Shown here: piece by piece, positions 1 through 6,855 of the stretch
Layout of the letters: every line of letters begins with the position of its first letter
How positions within the stretch are numbered: the stretch's first letter is position 1
Assembly (NCBI RefSeq): GCF_009884975.1
Contig: NZ_CP041970.1
Span: 1,364,001 to 1,428,000, forward strand
DNA from: Acinetobacter dispersus
Lineage (GTDB): Bacteria; Pseudomonadota; Gammaproteobacteria; Pseudomonadales; Moraxellaceae
Reading direction: 5' to 3'
DNA length: 64,000 bases
The notes under the pieces: model-generated
Seen by the model: the letters and a program-made list of their open reading frames with translations, nothing else
The model's database searches: none
What the model was told of the DNA's origin: nothing
Translations under genes and position numbers: made by a program

Positions 1-272
1 CCAGACTTTCTCTTAGATAAATATTCTTGATAGCTTTGACATACTTTTCTATTTTCAGATTGATACCAATTTTTTATTTCCTCAATATTATTGGGTATCT
101 GTGATTTATTTACGTTAACCGCTTCTAATTCATGAGTTAAAAAGTTAACGGCTTTCTTTTCTTTTTCAAAATTAGATATATCTCCATCCAAAAAGAAACT
201 AACAAAATCGTAATAATTTTTATGATCGTCCTGTAATAAATCAAGTAATCTTTTCTTTACGACGACTGGCAT
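1..272 (-). CDS. Hypothetical protein, 3' end cut by window edge
   Basis: An open frame runs on the minus strand from an ATG at 272 through base 1 without a stop, so about 90 residues of the N-terminus are visible. It is rich in Lys, Asn, Glu and aromatic residues, starts MPVVVKKRLLDLL and has no signal peptide or membrane segment. Its first 16 bases overlap the end of the upstream small ORF, which suggests translational coupling. The DNA is markedly AT-rich. I do not recognise the family. A toxin-immunity or phage-defence pair is conceivable for such an overlapping AT-rich couple, but nothing in the residues proves it. Confidence 0.5.
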   Translation of the reverse strand, partial: MPVVVKKRLLDLLQDDHKNYYDFVSFFLDGDISNFEKEKKAVNFLTHELEAVNVNKSQIPNNIEEIKNWYQSENRKVCQSYQEYLSKRKS

Positions 273-445
273 TTTCCTTCTCCGAATCGAAAATATAAAA
301 TCACATTACCTTCTCCCCCCCTTACTCCTACTTTAATTTTGTTAATTTCGGTTAATATTGCAACAGCATTTTTTCTAAAAAAACCATCCATATCAACACC
401 ATATCTTTTGCAACGCTTTACATTCTCATGTTTTGAATTAATCAT
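257..445 (-). CDS. Small hypothetical protein (62 aa)
   Basis: A 62-residue basic protein beginning MINSKHENVKRCKRYGVDMD, with two cysteines (one near residue 12, one near the C-terminus) and no membrane segment. Its stop codon lies inside the start of the next minus-strand gene (16-base overlap), the usual layout of a coupled pair. It is short and AT-rich, and no family is recognised. It could be a genuine first gene of a two-gene unit, or a chance ORF in the leader of the downstream gene. Confidence 0.4.
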   Translation of the reverse strand: MINSKHENVKRCKRYGVDMDGFFRKNAVAILTEINKIKVGVRGGEGNVILYFRFGEGKCQSS

Positions 446-714
446 TTAAAAATAAATCATAAAATATCTAAAATAACGATAAATAAAACCAATCTGTTGC
501 AACATGTAATTAATATATAAAGTTATATTAATACTGTTTTAATTTAAAAATAAAAACCAAGATAAGTTCTTAAAAAACAATATCTACCAACTTTAATTAA
601 GTTACATTTAAATATAGTGAAACAGCCCAGCTCTTCTTAAAATAAAAAAATATGTTTTAATTAAATCATCTGATTTACTCAGATAATATCTAAAACCAAA
701 TGAGGTGTACGATC

Positions 715-897
715 ATGAGTAATACAAATAATCAACGCAATGATGAGCGTAATAATCCACAGCAACAACAGCAGAACCAAAACAATGACAATCGTCAACA
801 GCAGCAACAACAGCAAAATGACAATCGTCAGCAACAAGGATCTCATCAAAAAGATTCTAACAGCCAAGGATCAAACCAAAATAATCAACAGAAATAA
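715..897 (+). CDS. Gln/Asn-rich low-complexity protein (60 aa)
   Basis: Sixty residues, of which about 22 are Gln and 16 Asn (roughly 63 percent). Most others are Asp, Arg, Ser and Lys. There is no hydrophobic residue after Met1 apart from one Pro. Runs of five and seven Gln are separated by an NDNR motif that occurs twice. The ATG at 715 follows TGAGGTG at a normal distance, which favours it over an upstream in-frame ATG, and a strong terminator follows at 924-958. So the frame looks expressed on its own. Such a sequence must be disordered and very hydrophilic. Acinetobacter is known to use hydrophilin-type disordered proteins for desiccation tolerance, and that role here is inference only. 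Confidence 0.7.
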   Translation: MSNTNNQRNDERNNPQQQQQNQNNDNRQQQQQQQNDNRQQQGSHQKDSNSQGSNQNNQQK

Positions 898-923
898 CTT
901 CTGATTATTTTGATCCACAGATA

Positions 924-958
924 TTTAGGAGAATAATAACAATATTCTCCTAAATTTT
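924..958 (+). terminator. Rho-independent terminator after Q/N-rich gene
   Basis: Perfect 12-bp stem (924-935 with 943-954) around a 7-base loop, followed by TTTT. It isolates the Q/N-rich gene from the next gene. Confidence 0.8.
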
Positions 959-990
959 ATCTAATCTGCAAAGTTAGCTGGAGAGTTATC

Positions 991-1311
991 ATGACAAACC
1001 CCAATTTAACCAATACGAATACTCAAGCTTCGCGTGTAAATATCGATCCCAATGATCATTGGCGCCAAAGTTATGTAACCCGCCCTTATTATCAAGAAGC
1101 TTCACTTGATACACCAGACCTTGATTATGATCGAGATTTTTCTAAGGCTTATGAGCTGGGCAGTCGTGCACGTTCTGAACACGACCGTAACACTCAGTTT
1201 GAAGATGTTGAAGGAAGCCTCAAAGAATCTTGGGAAGAACTGAAAGCCGAATCGAGATTGAAATGGGAACAGGCGAAGCAAGCCATCAAAGATGCTTGGG
1301 ACCGAATATAA
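991..1311 (+). CDS. WR-YY-LDYDRD domain protein, short form (106 aa)
   Basis: A soluble, charged 106-residue protein. Residues 20-106 form a domain with the landmarks HWRQSY, RPYY, LDYDRD, AYELG, a F-E-D/E-V-E segment, and a helical C-terminus with Trp-rich repeats (W81, W92, W103) ending AWDRI. The same domain in the same order ends the 180-residue protein at 4172-4714, so the two are paralogues and this one lacks the glycine-zipper part. RBS GGAGAG precedes the ATG, and a strong terminator follows at 1331. Function is unknown. Its company (disordered protein, hemerythrin-like protein, lipoprotein) suggests a stress or envelope role, which is inference. Confidence 0.8.
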   Translation: MTNPNLTNTNTQASRVNIDPNDHWRQSYVTRPYYQEASLDTPDLDYDRDFSKAYELGSRARSEHDRNTQFEDVEGSLKESWEELKAESRLKWEQAKQAIKDAWDRI

Positions 1312-1330
1312 AGTCAATAATGCGACAAAA

Positions 1331-1364
1331 AAATGAGCTTATTGGAAACATAAGCTCATTTTTA
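1331..1364 (+). terminator. Rho-independent terminator
   Basis: Perfect 12-bp stem (1331-1342 with 1350-1361) with loop TGGAAAC, then T residues. It ends the 991-1311 transcript. Confidence 0.85.
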
Positions 1365-1413
1365 TTGCGTAGAATATATAGACTTACCAAATATAATAAA
1401 GAGTATCTAATTA

Positions 1414-2091
1414 ATGGATTTAATAGGTATTTTCCTCCACGACACAACATGGACTCTGGTTCTTGAAATAATCATTCGATGTTGTGTGATGTTCCTCCTA
1501 ATCCTGATTTTTCTAAAACTTTCTGGTAAGCGCGGGATTAGACAATTATCAATCTTTGAAGTTGCCATCATTCTTAGTCTTGGTAGTGCAGCTGGCGACC
1601 CTATGTTTATTGATGATGCGCCGATTGCTCAAGCTTTTGTAGTGATGTGCACAATCATTATTTTATATCGCTTTGTCACTTGGGCAATGATGAAGAGTAA
1701 AAGCGTGGAAATCCTTTTGGAGGGAAAACCCCTGTGCATCGTAGAAAATGGGTTATTAGTGATACAAGATATGCAGAAAGAAAAATATTCACACGATGAA
1801 TTCTTTGCTGAAATGCGTCAGAAAAGTGTTGAACATTTGGGGCAAGTTAAAGTTGCCTTACTAGAAACCGATGGTTGTTTAAGTATTCTGTTTTATAACA
1901 AAGAAGAAACCAAATGGGGCTTACCCTTATTTCCTCAACATTATCAAAAAGCAGAAAAATTAAATTCTCAGCTTTTATACTCTTGCATGTATTGTGGTAT
2001 GACTGAGCATTTACATCATTTAGAGCAAGAATGCGCTCGTTGCAAAAGCAAAAACTGGGCTGAATCACTGCATACACCACACACGAGCTAA
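1414..2091 (+). CDS. DUF421 / YetF-YcaP family membrane protein
   Basis: 225 residues. Three hydrophobic segments cover roughly residues 12-35, 45-65 and 70-92 and hold the family hallmark SGKRGIRQLSIFEVAIILSL. A cytoplasmic domain follows (about 100-190), typical of DUF421 proteins, whose function is poorly known but linked to envelope or spore properties elsewhere. The C-terminus is unusual: CMYCGM then CARCKSK form two CxxC pairs, like a small zinc ribbon that the ordinary YcaP type lacks. It begins 102 bp after the previous gene with a terminator between, so it is likely expressed on its own. The family call rests on motifs and is good; the ribbon is inferred. Confidence 0.85.
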   Translation: MDLIGIFLHDTTWTLVLEIIIRCCVMFLLILIFLKLSGKRGIRQLSIFEVAIILSLGSAAGDPMFIDDAPIAQAFVVMCTIIILYRFVTWAMMKSKSVEILLEGKPLCIVENGLLVIQDMQKEKYSHDEFFAEMRQKSVEHLGQVKVALLETDGCLSILFYNKEETKWGLPLFPQHYQKAEKLNSQLLYSCMYCGMTEHLHHLEQECARCKSKNWAESLHTPHTS

Positions 2092-2121
2092 ATCTCATTT
2101 GATCCACTCACGACTACACCT

Positions 2122-2349
2122 TTAAGTTCCTATTTTAAAAATTTTTCCAGTGCGTGGATGGATAAATGTTAAGTCATCATTGAGTTGAATCACCGTATCT
2201 CTAATGACCACTTTTGACAATGGTGACCATGATAAGTTGCTGATTTCTAAATCAGTATCAGGTTCCTTTTCATAAATTTGCTCGACAATAATTTTATCAC
2301 CTGTGTCACTTCTGGCATCGACTTCTTTCAACATATATTGTTTTCCCAT
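2122..2349 (-). CDS. Hypothetical protein (75 aa)
   Basis: A small soluble protein starting MGKQYMLKEVDARS, predominantly beta-like and acidic, with no signal peptide or cysteines. It lies 51 bp downstream of the 2401-2829 gene on the same strand and may be co-transcribed with it. No family is recognised. Its 75 residues have normal codon structure and no low complexity, so I take it as real but cannot assign a role. Confidence 0.6.
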   Translation of the reverse strand: MGKQYMLKEVDARSDTGDKIIVEQIYEKEPDTDLEISNLSWSPLSKVVIRDTVIQLNDDLTFIHPRTGKIFKIGT

Positions 2350-2400
2350 TTTTAAACCCCTTCAATATAAATTAGTAAAGTTTGGGTAAAATTTCATATA

Positions 2401-2829
2401 TCAGACTGACTGCTTATCCTTAAAATATGAAACAATTGCTTCACCATTATTTTTTGATCGATTCACAATGTTTCCAACGTCATCATAGTGGTAGTCTGGC
2501 ACAATCACTTTACTGTTTAAGTGAGCTGCTTTTTTATTCTTGGATATTGTTACTTTCTCAATAAAACTGGCAAGCCATAGAATATATTCGGTTCTATTTT
2601 TACTTTTCGGTAAAATACTAATATCCAAGCTCAAAGGTAAGTCTTTTGAATTCATGAGTAGATCTTCAAAATTTATATAATTATAAAGTATCTTAAAATC
2701 TGTTTCTTTTATTTCAATCCGTAGTTCAATCATTAAATTATTTAGATCTTCTAAAGGTTCATCTACAAAGCCTTTTGAATTTTTAACATTCAAATATATT
2801 TTTTCTGCTAATTTTAAATATTGAGGCAT
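2401..2829 (-). CDS. MPQYLK family hypothetical protein, copy A (142 aa)
   Basis: Paralogue of the protein at 5524-5976. Shared landmarks in order are MPQYLK-AE-IY at the N-terminus, a D-DLN-L or QDCLNLI segment, E-TD-K-IYNYI-F near residue 40-50, LSLDIS--P, an E--LWLA-FIEK helix near residue 85, and a C-terminal GE-I-SYF motif. No signal peptide, membrane segment or catalytic signature is seen, so it is probably a small cytoplasmic protein. Both copies sit in the same stress-like island, which points to local duplication. Function unknown. Confidence 0.75.
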   Translation of the reverse strand: MPQYLKLAEKIYLNVKNSKGFVDEPLEDLNNLMIELRIEIKETDFKILYNYINFEDLLMNSKDLPLSLDISILPKSKNRTEYILWLASFIEKVTISKNKKAAHLNSKVIVPDYHYDDVGNIVNRSKNNGEAIVSYFKDKQSV

Positions 2830-3038
2830 GAGATTATTCCTTTAATTTTTCTATTATGCGATTTTGCTCTATTTAAAGTAATCAATTGTTAATATTGTTT
2901 TGACTTATGCTACTAAAATAAAAATTTGTATACATAAAAATTACAAGATAAGTGCCAAGAATATCGGTTATAAGAAATAATGAGAACCATGTCACAAAAA
3001 ACAAAATTTAGCTTTATATTTTTTTGCCTAAAACGACT

Positions 3039-3072
3039 GAAAAAGCTGAAGTTATTGTCAAAACTTCAACCT
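3039..3072 (-). terminator. Terminator after lipoprotein gene
   Basis: On the minus strand a 9-bp stem with one G-U pair (3062-3070 with 3045-3053) is followed by CTTTTT. It lies just downstream of the lipoprotein stop. Confidence 0.6.
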
Positions 3073-3105
3073 TTTCCTATAGACTTTTGTATTGAGTATT
3101 AACAG

Positions 3106-3360
3106 TTAAGGGGTTTGCTGCGTGGTAGCGCTGCCAGTATGTGCATCGGATGTGCCATGTTCGTTTGTTACAGGTGCTGAAGCATTATGCTGCATATCAT
3201 CGTGTAACTGATTACTGTTTGGCACAGGTTCAGCTTCCATCGAATGAGGTGTTGTTGTTTCCTGTCTAAGCGCTGAATTATCTGCTGTTTTGTTCTTTTC
3301 ACATGCTGCAAGTGTGAAAACAAAACTTAATGCTATACTTTTCAAAAGTAAATTCTTCAT
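3106..3360 (-). CDS. Small lipoprotein (84 aa)
   Basis: An N-terminal signal of the lipoprotein type (MKNLLLKSIALSFVFTLAAC) ends in the lipobox LAAC, so Cys20 would be acylated after cleavage. The rest is a short hydrophilic tail rich in Thr, Asn, His, Ser and Pro with no fold signature. The second ATG (3360) is chosen because AGAGG lies 8 bases upstream of it, against only 2 bases for the ATG at 3366. Its own terminator follows. It resembles many small Acinetobacter lipoproteins of unknown role. Confidence 0.75.
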   Translation of the reverse strand: MKNLLLKSIALSFVFTLAACEKNKTADNSALRQETTTPHSMEAEPVPNSNQLHDDMQHNASAPVTNEHGTSDAHTGSATTQQTP

Positions 3361-3510
3361 TTTCATTACCTCTCGCTTTTTTAAGATTTCACTAAAATAG
3401 ATAGAAAATTATGCGCCATCAAAATTATTATTTGATGCTATTTCATCACTATTTTTTCGATTATCTCTGCTTAGTTCCATTTATTTATATTGCATGGCTA
3501 TGGCTAGTAT

Positions 3511-3540
3511 AAAAGAAGCTTGTAACCAAGCTTCTTTTTT
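3511..3540 (-). terminator. Bidirectional terminator
   Basis: Perfect 9-bp stem (3514-3522 with 3526-3534) with loop TAAC and A/T runs on both sides. It lies directly downstream of the 3546-3707 gene. Confidence 0.85.
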
Positions 3541-3545
3541 CTAAT

Positions 3546-3707
3546 CTATTTGAGAAACTTACTCAGTACCTTTTTACCTTTCACATCATCAGCAACATGA
3601 ATATCCTCTTCTCTTTTCTCATCAGACAATTTAGTTTTATCCTTATGAGACTTATAATAGCAGCCTAAAGCAACACCTGTTCCTAAAGTAATAATTGTCT
3701 TTAACAT
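3546..3707 (-). CDS. Small single-pass membrane protein (53 aa)
   Basis: Begins MLKTIITLGTGVALGCYY, a short Gly-containing hydrophobic helix, followed by a 35-residue Lys/Asp/Glu-rich tail. This resembles the YtxH-like arrangement of a membrane helix with a charged stress-protein tail, but it is too short to call. The start at 3707 is preferred because GAGGTG lies 6 bases upstream. The same ATGAGGTGT string precedes the Q/N-rich gene. A strong terminator follows. Role unknown. Confidence 0.6.
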   Translation of the reverse strand: MLKTIITLGTGVALGCYYKSHKDKTKLSDEKREEDIHVADDVKGKKVLSKFLK

Positions 3708-3749
3708 GTGACACCTCATAATATATTTCAAAAACCCTATACTGCCCAT

Positions 3750-4122
3750 TTTTCATGTAACATTCTCTTCCATTTATTTTAATTTTCTTAAATAATGAAA
3801 TTTTATGTAATTAATTTAAAAACTTAAACACAACAAAAAAGAAGCAACGGCTTTAAAAATAAGGCCTTATATTTTTAACACATTTCTTAACAAACATCTG
3901 GAAACAAGTTCAATCTAAATAAAAACCAAGCGATTAACGTGTATTAAACTTAAAGTGCAACCATTTTCACTCATAGACTTTGACATAGATTTTAAATCTC
4001 ACTCATTAAAATAAAATATCTACTACAAGATGAAGGTAAAATTCATATTCGGTTTATTTGGCTTTATCAAAACGATCAGCCTCTAGAAAAACAAATAACA
4101 GCGAATATCCCTTCCATAAAAA
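3750..4122. other. AT-rich intergenic stretch
   Basis: About 370 bases of AT-rich DNA between the 3546-3707 gene and the terminator of the glycine-zipper gene. I see no convincing ORF, RNA gene or repeat in it. It presumably holds promoter elements for the minus-strand small membrane protein. Confidence 0.4.
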
Positions 4123-4150
4123 AACCCTATTCATTTTAGAATAGGGTTCC
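4120..4150 (-). terminator. Terminator after glycine-zipper gene
   Basis: Perfect 10-bp stem (4123-4132 with 4139-4148), loop of 6, then a run of seven T on the minus strand. Confidence 0.9.
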
Positions 4151-4171
4151 AAGTATTAGGAATAGCAATCT

Positions 4172-4714
4172 CTATTTGCTATGCTTTCGATTTCTATCCC
4201 AAGCATCACGTGAAGCATGTCTCGCCTCATCCCAAGATAAGCGTGATTCAGCTTTAGCCTGTTCCCAGTTGGTTCTCAATTCTGGTTCAACCTCTTCAAA
4301 CGCCACATCTGGGTCATAACCATAACGTTTTTCATAACCCACTCTATAGGCATCACGATAATCTCGATCATAATCTAGATTTGGATATTTGGTGTTTGCA
4401 TCGCGATAATAAGGCTGATTCAGGTAGTTTTCACGCCAGTAGGCATCTTCAATGGTAGGGTCTATTGCTTCTCCTACAGCCTTTCCAGCGAGACCACCTA
4501 CAACTGCACCTACGGCACCACCAACCAAAGTACCCACTGGACCACCTACACTCCCTACTACAGCACCTGTTGCTGCACCACCCGCAGCTCCAATGCCAGT
4601 CCCAATAGGATGTGAACCAGGCTCTCCTGTAATGGGATCTGCATTTAGATCTTGTTTAACTTCATCTGGTGCATTTCTAATACGTTCACGATCATAATCA
4701 TCATTGTTTATCAT
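4172..4714 (-). CDS. Glycine-zipper protein with WR-YY-LDYDRD domain (180 aa)
   Basis: Three parts are visible: a hydrophilic N-terminus (1-37), a glycine zipper of about 45 residues (38-83, repeated GxxxG with Ala/Val), and a C-terminal domain (88-180) matching the 106-residue protein at 991-1311 (WRENY, QPYY, LDYDRD, AYRVG, FEEVEPEL, then WEQAKAESRLSW and AWDR). No signal peptide is present. Glycine zippers of this type insert into or pack against membranes and are common in general-stress proteins. It has its own terminator. The role is probably stress or envelope related, inferred from architecture only. Confidence 0.8.
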   Translation of the reverse strand: MINNDDYDRERIRNAPDEVKQDLNADPITGEPGSHPIGTGIGAAGGAATGAVVGSVGGPVGTLVGGAVGAVVGGLAGKAVGEAIDPTIEDAYWRENYLNQPYYRDANTKYPNLDYDRDYRDAYRVGYEKRYGYDPDVAFEEVEPELRTNWEQAKAESRLSWDEARHASRDAWDRNRKHSK

Positions 4715-4912
4715 CTTTATTCTCCTTTAAAAAAATAATTCACTCGAAACATAATTCTCGATCGGAATTTGAATAAATGAATTGTGTACTTCCACCATAA
4801 GCAAGTTTCTTGTTAAAAACAGTGATAACAAATTTTTTTAAGTTAATGTTTATCACTTATGGTAAATAGAGAAATATTTTGAAATAGGATAAATTTTCGA
4901 ACCTTTTAAAAT

Positions 4913-4940
4913 AAAAACCCCTCATATTGAAGGGTGAATA
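4913..4940 (-). terminator. Terminator after hemerythrin-like gene
   Basis: On the minus strand ACCCTTC pairs with GAGGGGT (one G-U) around loop AATAT, then TTTTATTTT follows. Confidence 0.65.
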
Positions 4941-4960
4941 TTTTTATAAACTTTGATGAT

Positions 4961-5440
4961 TTAAGTAAGACTGTCTTTGTCTTTATTTAAATATTTTATA
5001 TATTCTGCATGATACTGTTGAGCTAATTCTTTTTTCTGCTGATCAGGTAAAATTTTTCCTGCTTGTTGAAAAAAACGATGCTCTTCTTCCTCTAAATGAT
5101 GATGAACGACATGTGATAACTTTTTAGCGATACTCAACCAGCCAGTATGACTAAATTCCGTTTCTGTAAGTTTTTCCAGCAGCTCATCCATTTCATGATG
5201 CTCTGACAAAGCATGCCGCGTAATATTCAATCCAGCATCTGACATCATCAATGGAATGTATAAATATCGATCTTCTGCGACAGCATGGGCGAACAGCTCA
5301 TTTTTCAGACGCTCAAAAAGTTCTCTTCTTTCTGGGCTATCACCTGAGGTTTTAATTAACTTTTCTGAAAAACTTCTTTGTTTTTCATGGCTCTCACGTA
5401 AAACATCAAATATTGTCAATGCATTATCGCTCTTTGGCAT
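4961..5440 (-). CDS. Hemerythrin HHE cation-binding domain protein
   Basis: 159 residues, all helical. His/Glu metal ligands fall at the spacing expected for an HHE four-helix bundle: H18, H52 with E56 (FAHAVAED), H81/H82 (SEHHEMDE) and H113/H114 with E117-E118 (HHHLEEEE). Such proteins bind a di-iron centre and serve in oxygen, nitric oxide or iron handling. Fe-S repair YtfE/ScdA types are longer with an N-terminal domain, so this is the short single-domain type. It begins 83 bp after the 5524-5976 gene and may share its transcript. Confidence 0.88.
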   Translation of the reverse strand: MPKSDNALTIFDVLRESHEKQRSFSEKLIKTSGDSPERRELFERLKNELFAHAVAEDRYLYIPLMMSDAGLNITRHALSEHHEMDELLEKLTETEFSHTGWLSIAKKLSHVVHHHLEEEEHRFFQQAGKILPDQQKKELAQQYHAEYIKYLNKDKDSLT

Positions 5441-5523
5441 ATCCTACACCTTGATTTGAAAGACGTTTTTTCTTCTCATTAAGATAGTTTTTAGTTAAGT
5501 CGTAATGAAATCTTTTATAGATT

Positions 5524-5976
5524 TCAAATACCTTTAATTTCATCAGCAAAATCATCACTTCTAAAGTAAGAAATAATTCTTTCCCCGCTATGCTCATTTC
5601 GCATATCCAAAATAACATTTGGGTCACTTTGAAAAGTAAATTCTGGAGGGATATCCTTATGTATAGGTGGTAAACGCTTCACCCCACCTTCTGTTATTTT
5701 TTCAATAAATCCAGCAAGCCATAGAACAAACTCATCCTTGTGCTTATAACTAGGAATAAGACTAATATCTAGACTGATCCGCCCATCTTTAACAGGTTCT
5801 TTAAATCCATCAACAAAATCGATGTAGTTATAAATCAACTTTAGATCCGTATCGATCAACTCTTTACGAATTTGCTTAATGATCAGATTTAAACAGTCTT
5901 GTTTATCAATCATAAACTGATCATTTTGCTCAAATTTTCGATAGATGTTTTCAGCAATTTTCAGATATTGAGGCAT
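5524..5976 (-). CDS. MPQYLK family hypothetical protein, copy B (150 aa)
   Basis: Paralogue of 2401-2829: MPQYLKIAENIY start, DTDLKLIYNYIDF, ISLDISLIPS, EFVLWLAGFIEKIT and a C-terminal GERIISYF. The start at 5976 gives the same N-terminus as copy A and has GAGAGG-type sequence upstream, so I prefer it to the ATG six codons earlier. It is soluble with no catalytic motif, and its function is unknown. The neighbour downstream is the hemerythrin-like gene. Confidence 0.75.
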   Translation of the reverse strand: MPQYLKIAENIYRKFEQNDQFMIDKQDCLNLIIKQIRKELIDTDLKLIYNYIDFVDGFKEPVKDGRISLDISLIPSYKHKDEFVLWLAGFIEKITEGGVKRLPPIHKDIPPEFTFQSDPNVILDMRNEHSGERIISYFRSDDFADEIKGI

Positions 5977-6320
5977 TTCTTTCCATCCTCTCAAGTTATG
6001 TACTTAGTTTTATTATGAAATGGAAATTATTCTTATTTGTAATGATTCACTTTAAACTTGTAAAAAGTATGATCATTATGCAATTTTTTAACATTTCGTA
6101 ATAATAAACGATCAGCAACTCTCTTTTAAATTCCAGATTTTCGACTCGACAAACAACAAAAAATACACCTAAAATTTCATTTGTAAAACAATCATTTAAT
6201 TAAAACAATTTTAGCTTACATCAGCTAATAATTTTAACAATTCAGTAAATAAATTAAGTTAAATCTTACATTTAATACCATTAACTTGAAAGAATACTTA
6301 TTAGCAAAGAATTAAAGCAA
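5977..6320. other. AT-rich divergent intergenic region
   Basis: About 340 bases of AT-rich DNA between two divergent genes, presumably carrying both promoters. I see no ORF, clear hairpin or repeat. Confidence 0.4.
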
Positions 6321-6773
6321 ATGGCTTATCAAAATGATATTCAAACCCTGACAAATATTGCCCATGCATTTCGCGAAGCTTTAGATCAGGTCACTCATGG
6401 TTTTATCACTGGAGCATTTAACAAGTTTCCAAAAGAATGCGGCGCAGATGCTTGTGATCTCTTGCAGTACTACTTACTCAATGTTCACGCGATCAAATCA
6501 GACTATCGGGTTGGCAAGGTTCAAATTTCACCTCAAACGCCTGAAATTGCTCACTGCTATCTGCTTGTGAATGGCATTATAGTTGATATTACTGCTGACC
6601 AATTTCATCAAGAGTGGTTTGCCAAAGTGATTGTATGTGAAAGTAATGAATATCCCCTGATTCCTTATTTTAAGTACGTCCGTAGTAAGTCTGGTCAAAC
6701 ACTGGTGCCATTGAATGATTATTTGGAATCTATTTACAAGCAGGTTATAAAAGTTTTACAGGCTAAAGTGTGA
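6321..6773 (+). CDS. Papain-like / transglutaminase-like fold hypothetical protein
   Basis: 150 residues with a possible Cys-His-Asp triad: C40 in FPKECGADAC followed by the helix DLLQYYLL, H78 in AHCYLLVNG, and D89 in VDITADQF. This order (F-P-x-x-C-G-D/A, then HCY/HAW, then hydrophobic-D-I-T-x-D-Q-F) matches a group of small papain-like fold proteins of unknown substrate. No signal peptide is visible. It stands alone between the island and dsdA. It may be a peptidase, amidase or toxin-type enzyme, and catalysis is unproven. Confidence 0.55.
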   Translation: MAYQNDIQTLTNIAHAFREALDQVTHGFITGAFNKFPKECGADACDLLQYYLLNVHAIKSDYRVGKVQISPQTPEIAHCYLLVNGIIVDITADQFHQEWFAKVIVCESNEYPLIPYFKYVRSKSGQTLVPLNDYLESIYKQVIKVLQAKV

Positions 6774-6855
6774 AAAACAGTACATCCAAAAGACAAATTA
6801 CTTTAGGCTGTATATCGTCAAGCATTAACTTTCTTTAGTTTTTTTGAGTACGCTT

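Noticed and set aside
679-867. Leu/Ile-rich minus-strand frame opposite the Q/N-rich gene
   Set aside because: It is the antisense reading of the CAA/CAG and AAT codon runs. It has no RBS, while the plus-strand frame has RBS and terminator.
715-897. Q/N-codon repeats as a CRISPR or microsatellite array
   Set aside because: The repeats are CAA/CAG/AAT codons in one open frame with no constant repeat and spacer units.
5424-5627. 67-codon minus frame between the hemerythrin-like gene and copy B
   Set aside because: Overlaps the 3' end of copy B in another frame and lacks an RBS. It is a shadow.
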